From: Ectocarpus siliculosus
Lineage: Eukaryota > Sar > Phaeophyceae > Ectocarpales > Ectocarpaceae
Assembly: GCA_000310025.1 (NCBI GenBank)
Contig: FN649733.1
Coordinates: 1,131,851-1,195,850, forward strand
Direction of reading: 5' to 3'
DNA: 64,000 nt
Position numbers and translations under genes: made by a program. The notes below the pieces were generated by a model. The model did no database searches. It was not told the DNA's origin and saw nothing but the letters and a program-made list of their open reading frames with translations. Of the stretch, positions 59,695 through 64,000 are shown piece after piece (position 1 is the first letter of the stretch; every line of letters starts with the position of its first letter).

Positions 59695-60370
59695 GGCGAA
59701 GCGACGTTTAGAAGCCGCAATCAAACCATTAAGACTGCCGTAGGTGACGTGAGATATCACACCCCCTGGGCCGATTTTCAAAGCTTGATTACTTGGCTGG
59801 GAAAGCAGTGACGGTGCCGGAAATGGCGGAGTTGGAACCGTCCCGTCGAGAGCTTTCCGAACGCGTATCGTTTGCCTTCGGCATCCTCTTCGTCGTGGAG
59901 CAATCGAGCTTTCAAAAATCGGTCCATTGGGTGTGGTATCTAATGCAACCTTCGGTAGAATGCAACTACGGTAGTATGTATGGTCAGCGCTGACATCAAA
60001 ATATGTGACTACTCAGCGCTGATTATGGTTGGTCGAATGGTTTGATTTCGGCTTCTAAAGACGACGCGGCTCGACCTTTGGATTGTTGAGAGAGCCGTTG
60101 TCCTATGTAGGTCGCTGTGGCGCTGTCGGCAGGCGCTGGGAGGTTGCGTCATCCGAGAAACGGCAGATGTTTCGGCTCGTGTGGTACTGTCCATAGATCC
60201 CAAATTGCAGCTACAACGATTCCAGAGCACCGGCAGGTGTAGAATAAATATACGTGAAGTCCTAATCATCTTTACTGGTAGATATTTCAACGCATACATA
60301 TGCGCACTTTTGTCCGACGCCAACTTCGATGGGCCACACGGCCAATCGATGCCCCCCTTTACAACCTTGC

Positions 60371-62051
60371 AGGCCCAACAAGCCAACGTCAAGGCAGGTG
60401 CAGCAGTAGCCCCTCGAGCACCCGCGGCAGCGGCAGCGGCCGCCGCCGGCACGACAAGCAAGTCCAAGTCCCCCGGGCTTCGCCGTCGGGGGTTGCTAGA
60501 CGGGGCCGATGACGTGCCATGGAAATCTTTTCCATCGCTGGTGTCTAGCGCAAGTGAGTCGTCGGTCAGGACAGCGAATGCCGGCGCAGCCGCAGCGCGC
60601 GAGACTCCCGCTCTCTCCGTCGTGTCGCGGTCGGCTACGAGCAGGTTCAGAGCCAGGAGAGAGCTCGAGAGGTGAGTGCCCTTGGGAGGGGGGAGGGGGA
60701 ACCAGGCCAGCCTTTTCCTTTGCGGGTGTACGCGGAGGGACGGGGAACACCTCATTTTCGTCGGTGACAGGCATTCAGGCGAATGCGAAATACAGGTAGC
60801 CTTCTGGATCCGTTGTGCCTTGCAGCTTTTTTCGCCTGCACCGGTAGGTTGTGGCACCTACCTGTGTTTTTCTGTGTGCTGTGGTGAAGTGTACACAGCA
60901 GTTCGGCGATTTTTAACGAGTGCTCTTCATTCCAAAAGCCTATTTAACTTGGAACAAGGCAAACACGGTAAAAAACATCCCATCAGCAGGACGCCCGACA
61001 ATAACGGCTACCGCGATACGAAAGCACGGCGACAAAGAGTATTTTGCCTGGCGCAACTTACAAAGCCTGCCGGAGTTCACTAGAGGCAGCACGCAACCTC
61101 ACTCCTGACGCGGTTGGTGTGCCATGTGTAGCCAGGACAACAAAAAAACGCTACCCGCCTGCGACCTCTCTGACCCCCGATGCAATAAAATCGTCTCGTG
61201 TTCGAATCGATTGTCACACGGTGGCGCCAACTCCTGGCACTGCTGTCTGCGTTCAAGCCGCGTTATTCCTGTTTTTTTCAGGTTTTCACTGGGTAGCGAG
61301 CGCCCTTTCCTTCCTCCCCCCCTCACCGCCCGTGCGTCCTTTCAGGCTGGCCGCGAGCGGGAATGAGGATGCAGTAGAGGCCTTGCGCGCCTTAGACTCG
61401 CCGACGACGTCTTCCCAGCCTGTTGGTGGCGAGGGCGGCGGAGCCGAGGGCAGAGGCGGAGGTGGAGGCGGCCTTACGCCATTAACCGTCCTCCCCGTGC
61501 TGCTCGCCCTCGTCGGCGCCGGCTACTTCGCCGTGAACGACCTGATACCTCGGGAGCTGTCGTGGGCAGGCGGGGGTAGCTCCGGGGACTCAGCCGCCGC
61601 GGGCGACATGGAAGACGAAGACGAGTCGTCCTCCTTGTCGCCCCTCTTGAGAACGCTATCTCGCGTCGCGTCGTTCGTCCCCGTGTCTTCATCTACCACC
61701 ACCCCCACCTCCACCTCCACGAGCGACGACGACGACGATGATGATGTCGGCGGGGCCCCTTCGCCGGCAGAAGCCGCCCCAATCGAGGAGGAGCAGGCGA
61801 GCGAAGGCCAGAGAGAAGAGGGCTGGCGTCTTTGGGGCTGGTGGAGGCGCGGGAGACCTGCCGGTGCCGCCGCCCAAACGGGAGAGGACCTTGTAGGTAA
61901 TAGTGGGACGTTGCCTGAAGACCAGGTTGTGACAGCCGGGGGGGGGGAGGAGGGGCTACTTCATGACGAGCAGCAGCAGCGGCAGCCGCGCTGGTTGAGA
62001 TGGCGCTCGTCGTCGCCGGTACCGCCTGATTCTCCTGAACGGAGCGTGTAG
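60371..62051 (+). CDS. Unrecognised single-pass membrane protein, 5' end unresolved
   Basis: Two exons join in phase: about 60371-60671 and 61346-62051 (AG|GTGAGT donor; CTTTCAG acceptor; junction FRARRELER-LAASGNEDAVEAL). The first is Ala/Ser-rich (polyAla near 60420) and follows a CTTGCAG acceptor, so an upstream exon is likely, although in-frame Met codons at 60349 and 60181 are alternatives. The second has a Gly-rich stretch, one hydrophobic helix (LTVLPVLLALVGAGYFAV) followed by NDLIPREL, then a Ser/Thr-rich and acidic region (DDDDDDDVGG) and a Trp/Arg-rich end. No family recognised. The Ala/Ser/Arg-rich start could be an organelle-targeting sequence, which is inference. Confidence 0.6.
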
Positions 62052-64000
62052 CAACGGATGGAGCTTCTTGGGTGGGAACCATCGCCTATGAGCTTTTTGT
62101 TTTACTAAACGGCGTGAAACTGTTCCCAAATAGGCCGAGCGTTGTATGCATCTTGTGTATCACAAGGCCTATGGGTTAGGGATTTAAGCGTGCTGCCGCT
62201 TGGAGTGAATGCTAGCGCAGGGTTGCGCTACAAGTATTTTCCTTCGCCACGGTGGCGAACGTTACTTGTGTTGAAAGGTTTTTAGTTTCTCGATCGTAGT
62301 TTGCCTGCTTTAGTAGCTTTGTTGTGAGGATAGAAGGCTTTCGAGCGGATATAACACTCCGAGGTTGTAGCGCGCCAACGGGGCGTATGAATCGGGATCT
62401 TTCATCGCGTAGCCGTGGCCCCATCCCCTGAACACGAGGCTTGGGGCAGATACGTACCTGGTAGGACGAAAAAAGTGTTTTGTAGCATAGGAAGTGAGAC
62501 GTGAATATGTTGGTTTTGCATCCCAAAACGAAGCTCATGCCATTGATTTCTCAGAACCCACTAGAAAAAGGTTATTAGAGAGTGTGCATTTAGGGGGATT
62601 TTGGTTGTATCTCGAGACAGAAAGAGAGAATGAGCGCTGCTTTCATGCAGCGATTGTATGCATAATGTAAAAACTCCAACTGGTGGTGTCGCTCCGTGAA
62701 CGGCCAATGGTTGACTTCCACCGAGCACCTCGCGACGGCGTCACGGTACATGCTCTGCCCTTTTCCTAGGTCCACCGTGTGCACCGTATGCAGCAGTAGA
62801 AACCTGTTGACGTGTGGTGGAAATGGGAGACGGGCTGACACAGAGGAAAGGGGAAGGGGGCTGTGCCGTACTGCTGTGTATGCAGCACTCAGCTGCAAGG
62901 CAAGAGACTTCTTCTCTCGGACACCGTGCATCTCAAGACCAAACACGGAACACTTGCAGCAATGTGCTCTGCTTAGAAATACAAGGACCATACGGGTAAG
63001 TATGCATATGACGTACTGCTGTAAGTATCCCAATCGTCCCCGTACTTCCAACCAGAGTGGTCGACACGAACCAAGCCTCCCATCACGTTGTGCTTCAACA
63101 GCGGATGTGGCTCGCTGTCTGACAGCGAAACACGACGTTTTCGTGTCTTTACGAACGATAGCAGCGTCGAAACGAATCAACCAAGCTCCAGCTCCCGCCT
63201 TCGCGCACCTCCCTCTGTCACGCCTTGGGCTTTGTGGTATGTGCGATGTTTCCACCCCGCCGGAGGACAGACAACAAAACGGGGTGAGGAAACGCACGAT
63301 TTTTTTTTTTCAAGTGCATATTGTTCCATCATCACGTCTTGCACGAGTTGTGCCTTCCATTACTATACCCTTTCTCGAGCATCTTTACTTTCGAACATTC
63401 GCCGCGACTATCACCGCTCAAATGGTACCGCGAGCCGGTGGGTGCATCTGCCCCACCCCCACGCCACCCCATCCCCGTCCAGTTGCAGCAAAGTTCAGCC
63501 ACGGCACACCACCTACAAACCCTTTCTTTAACTGCCCCTTCCTGCTAGAACTCATCAATCAATCCCCGTAACGGCACTCGTGGCCACGAAATCCACATAA
63601 TCTCGTCAAAACCTGCTATTATAAACACTGCTGCTTTTTGCACGTCGCGTGTATGCGCGCGCGCGAAACTAAATGTGGGTGAGTTGTGGCTCTGGGATCA
63701 CGAGGAGCGTTGCGACCCACCGTGTCCAGCATACAGATCGCACCGCAAACACTAAAAACTAAAAACCGACGCCGAAAGACACCACCACCAGTAAGTCAAA
63801 TCCTCTTCCACCCAGCAATATCGCCAAGTAAAACAGCTGCTGCTGCGCCACGCCCATAGAAATCATTTTCGTATGCGGACTGATCGACATCTCCACAACA
63901 TAATCACCATCTTCACAAAGCGAAGGCACCATCTACAACACACCACATGTGCGAGGGCATCGGAGTCGCGCACACGGTATCCCGGGGCATCCCCCTCCCC
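62052..64000. other. Right edge; no convincing gene
   Basis: Two long open frames overlap on opposite strands: plus 62696-63571 (291 codons) and minus 62590-63297 (235 codons). Neither shows a domain, repeats or membrane pattern, and their overlap suggests chance openness. A poly-T tract is at 63301-63310 and a purine/pyrimidine 'gcgcgcgcg' run near 63656. Confidence 0.4.

Larger units (their letters stand above)
58405..60369. other. Upstream of GT8; repeats, no supported gene
   Basis: Contains a CAG tract at 58696-58738, a poly-C tract at 59350-59367 and a 121-bp tandem duplication at 59460-59694. It should include the GT8 promoter and, at the right, the unseen 5' exon of the plus-strand gene. 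Open frames over the CAG tract on both strands are microsatellite artefacts. Confidence 0.45.

Noticed and set aside
62590..63571. Two long overlapping frames on opposite strands (235 and 291 codons)
   Set aside because: No domains, motifs or splice support, and both cannot easily be real. Kept only as an unexplained open stretch.

Overview
This is a eukaryotic nuclear window, most likely from a brown alga (Phaeophyceae, probably Ectocarpales). The reasons are many short exons with GT-AG borders and long introns, abundant CAG/GCA microsatellites, and above all leucine-rich-repeat (LRR) receptor exons built as 72-nt phase-1 cassettes behind an N-terminal module of the type known from Ectocarpus LRR/ROCO genes. 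No prokaryotic operons, rRNA genes or convincing tRNAs were seen. Exon borders below were worked out by hand from reading frame and splice sites.

Layout: (1) 1-10.3 kb, minus strand: mitochondrial-type Hsp70, 13 exons resolved, running off the left edge, with repeats in its introns. (2) 11.8-15.2 kb, plus: an unrecognised multi-pass membrane protein with a low-complexity N-terminus. (3) 16.7-23.4 kb, minus: a TMEM185-like multi-pass membrane protein whose introns contain a 20-bp tandem repeat and a sequencing gap (100 N, 19481-19580) with an apparent false duplication beside it. (4) 23.4-26.9 kb: no supported gene. (5) 26.95-44.39 kb, minus: the centrepiece, a 14-exon gene encoding an N-terminal cap, 12 single-exon LRRs and a final exon that carries a thirteenth LRR and an XK-related (XKR, phospholipid-scramblase-like) membrane domain. 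The joined exons give an uninterrupted frame of 867 codons plus stop. (6) 45.3-48.9 kb: a repeat region with ~700-bp inverted arms, degenerate tandem repeats and a short telomere-like tract. (7) 48.9-51.8 kb: no gene seen. (8) 51.8-58.4 kb, minus: a GT8 (glycogenin/PGSIP-like) glycosyltransferase, all seven exons resolved in frame. (9) 60.4-62.05 kb, plus: an unrecognised single-pass protein. (10) 62.05-64 kb: no convincing gene.

Most unusual system: in the LRR-XKR locus a unit of about nine LRR cassettes is repeated four times. In each unit three cassettes lie on the gene's strand and about six lie inside the introns on the opposite strand. All 12 sense cassettes are open and 72 nt long. Most antisense cassettes have stops or frameshifts, but at least three are still open. 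One sense-type cassette is also found inverted. This looks like a locus that diversifies its LRRs by cassette duplication and inversion, coupled to an XKR membrane effector domain.
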